A stretch of DNA of 64,000 nt from NCBI GenBank assembly GCA_018398575.1, contig JAGTXZ010000002.1:1800501-1864500 (forward strand), in the 5' to 3' direction. Below are positions 62,305-64,000 of this stretch, one piece after another (within the stretch, counting starts at the first letter, position 1; each line of letters opens with the position of its first letter). Below the pieces are notes generated by a model. The model worked only from the letters and a program-made list of their open reading frames with translations. It was not told where the DNA came from and did not search any database. Position numbers and translations under genes: made by a program. Source of the stretch: Ampelomyces quisqualis (lineage: Eukaryota; Ascomycota; Dothideomycetes; Pleosporales; Phaeosphaeriaceae).

Positions 62305-63049
62305 AGTAGCAGCATTATTGCTAGCATTAACAGGTACATTAACGTTAACCTCTATCTTATCTCTATTATTAACATTATTCTTAGCAACAGTATCTATAGA
62401 CTTGCTAGCCTTATCTATAGACCTAGATTTAGAATCTAGTTTAACAGCCTAACTAGGATTAAAATTAGAGTTACTATTATTAGAAAGCTTTAGCAACTCT
62501 TTAGTTACGCAAGACCCTCTACTACAATAGCTCTTATTATTAGCTATATTACGCAGTAGCCTACTCTAAACAAACAAACTCTAATTAAACCTTACAGTAG
62601 CCTAGTAGGTTAAAACAAGAAACTAAGAGCAAGACGCATATTCTCTAACACCTTATATAGTAAGAATAGGCAGCGTTAGCAGAATTTTGCAAGCGTCTAG
62701 GCTATTTTAATCTATAGATTGCTTTAAATTACTTAAGTTACTACAATATTAGCGCAATTCTAAATAAGGTTCTAAAGAAAAGAGTTTCTAAACAAGACTT
62801 AGCAACTTACTTATGTAAGAACAAGCCTAAAAGCCTATATTATAGAAGTAGTTAGTGCAAGCTCTATAGAGCAGCTGCTTACTATTATAGATAACACTAT
62901 AATACTTACTAAAAGTGTATTTGCAATTGCTCTTTGCGTGATAGCTATAAGGCTAAATATTATGCTAGCTAGAGTCTAGGTATGTGTAAGCAGACTAACT
63001 GTAATATAGAATAAGTATAGCTAAGTTGTCCTTAAGAAAGTTGCAGCCT
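62305..63049 (-). pseudogene. Opposed Cys-containing frame behind Gypsy-A pol (copy 2)
   Basis: Duplicate of the frame at 2776-3520, at the fixed offset of 59529 and with only scattered transitions. The Cys pattern (C-x2-Y-x8-C, near 62821-62859) is the same, including the Tyr. Because both copies share the Tyr, the duplicates do not help to decide whether a Cys stood there. Confidence 0.4.
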
Positions 63050-64000
63050 ATGCTTAAGCAAAAGTAATCTTTAACTAAGATTCTATTAGTCTTTATATTA
63101 AAGGAGTTAAACTAGATAGCTAGTATATATCTACTCTCTTCTATAAGCTTAGAAGTTAGAGCGCAGTTAACAAGCAGCAGGAGAAGCCTTCTTCTATTAC
63201 TTTTAACCTTAAAAAGCATGTGCTAAAGCTAAGCAATAACCTTAATAGTTATTTAGCTAAATAATATTGCTATAACTATAAATAAATTAGCTTAAATTAG
63301 CTAACAAGTTATTTAAATACTACTTACGCTAGTTATAGATAGTATTATAAAGGAAAGTAACCTTCTTATAAATGTACAGCTTAGAAGTCTTATTACTACA
63401 ATAACTAGGGAAGATTAGCTTTGCAGAAGATTACCAAGTAACAGACTAAGAGGTAAGTAGAAAGGCTGTTAGAGTTAGCGTGCGATGCTAAGTAATCTAA
63501 GCTTAAAGCTTACTATTACTTATACTCTAAGGCTTAGCTAGCTTACTGCAAGCCTAGAAAGTTGTTAGAACTTTAATAGACAACTTAGAAAAGCCTAAGT
63601 TATTGTTAAAAAAGCCTAAGTTACTGTTAAGGAAGCCTAGGCTATTATTAGAGAAACTAGGCAAATCTCTAGAGATTAACTGTGCTGCATTATAGAACTT
63701 ATTACTAGATTCTAAAGCAACAGTAATAGGCAAGTATAATAGACGCAGAATAGAACTATGCAGGTAAGAATTTTAGAGCAACGCGTGTTTAAGCTGCTAA
63801 AGAAGCTTATTAATTATAGCTAGAGCAGCAGCGTTAAGCAAAGGCAGTAGAGGAGTTGTTAGAAGAGTTTAGAGAGCTAGCAAAATTCTCTTAGTAACCT
63901 TAGGCTTAGCAGATAGCTCTCTAAACAGTAGTAGCTTAGGCAACAGCTTATACACTACAGCTAAAGCCTTAGCAGCCTTACTAGACAGAAAGAAAGTAGA
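63050..64000. repeat. Gypsy-A 3' region, second copy
   Basis: Matches 3521-4471. Divergence is clearly higher than in the pol part, for example around 63420-63470 versus 3891-3941, still mostly C/T and G/A changes. Confidence 0.8.

Larger units (their letters stand above)
54485..64000 (+). mobile_element. Gypsy-A element, copy 2 (gag onward, runs off the window)
   Basis: The longer copy of Gypsy-A, with gag, protease, RT, RNase H, integrase and the same 3' region as copy 1. From 59530 on it matches window positions 1-4471 at a constant offset of 59529, without indels that I could see, differing mainly by scattered transitions. The left border is close to the Copia LTR end at 54484, and no Gypsy-A LTR is recognisable there; the right end lies outside the window. 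Confidence 0.85.

Noticed and set aside
1..64000. Alternative genetic code with TAA/TAG read as Gln (ciliate-like), since nearly all in-frame stops are TAA/TAG and TGA is absent.
   Set aside because: Many TAG codons fall where Trp is expected, catalytic Asp residues are changed to Asn, and TGR is missing in all frames and in LTRs. C-to-T/G-to-A decay explains all of this; sister copies also show CAG at some of the same sites.

Overview
The window looks like 64 kb of gene-free, transposon-packed heterochromatin from a filamentous ascomycete (Pezizomycotina). I found no intact host gene, rRNA, tRNA or CRISPR. Every recognisable coding frame is broken by TAA/TAG codons where Gln or Trp is expected. 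The trinucleotides TCA, CCA, TGA and TGG, and likewise TCG, CCG, CGA and CGG, are almost absent, while ACA, GCA, TGT, TGC and RCGY remain common. This is the mark of very heavy repeat-induced point mutation (RIP), here apparently limited to C in a Y-C-R context. Species cannot be named from the sequence.

Layout. 1-2775: 3' half of a Gypsy element (Gypsy-A, + strand), followed by an opposed cysteine-containing frame and unidentified degenerate DNA to 7.07 kb. 7072-7257: an LTR of a Copia-like family. 7258-9420: a second Gypsy pol (Gypsy-B, +). 9.4-19.7 kb: degenerate DNA with several minus-strand coding-like pieces (a coiled-coil frame, an unidentified frame, a pogo/Fot1-like transposase) and tandem repeats of 147 bp and about 134 bp. 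19718-26831: a full chromodomain Gypsy element (minus strand, 300-bp LTRs, target duplication ACGCC). 27.7-29.7 kb: a Plavaka/KDZ-like transposase (+), followed by an 89-bp tandem array. 33277-47210: a second chromodomain element (duplication TAACA) split by a third, younger copy at 37996-45091 (duplication TTTAA). 47.5-48.3 kb: an unidentified + frame. 48.4-49.2 kb: a Gypsy-C integrase. 49.5-54.5 kb: a Copia gag-pol with its 3' LTR. 54.5-64 kb: a longer copy of Gypsy-A from gag onward, whose last 4471 bases repeat window positions 1-4471.

The best-preserved biology is in the three chromodomain elements. They have TG...CA LTRs, a minus-strand polypurine tract, a CCHC gag knuckle, RT, RNase H, integrase and a C-terminal chromodomain. 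They lack an evident tRNA-type primer site; instead, 13 nt beside the 5' LTR are exactly complementary to 13 nt lying about 33 nt downstream of a TATA box inside the LTR. That is the geometry of Tf1-type self-priming. Between pol and the 3' LTR, all three carry an opposite-strand frame of about 235 codons with a C-x2-C-x6-C motif and a coiled coil. Gypsy-A shows a similar opposed, Cys-containing frame at the same place.
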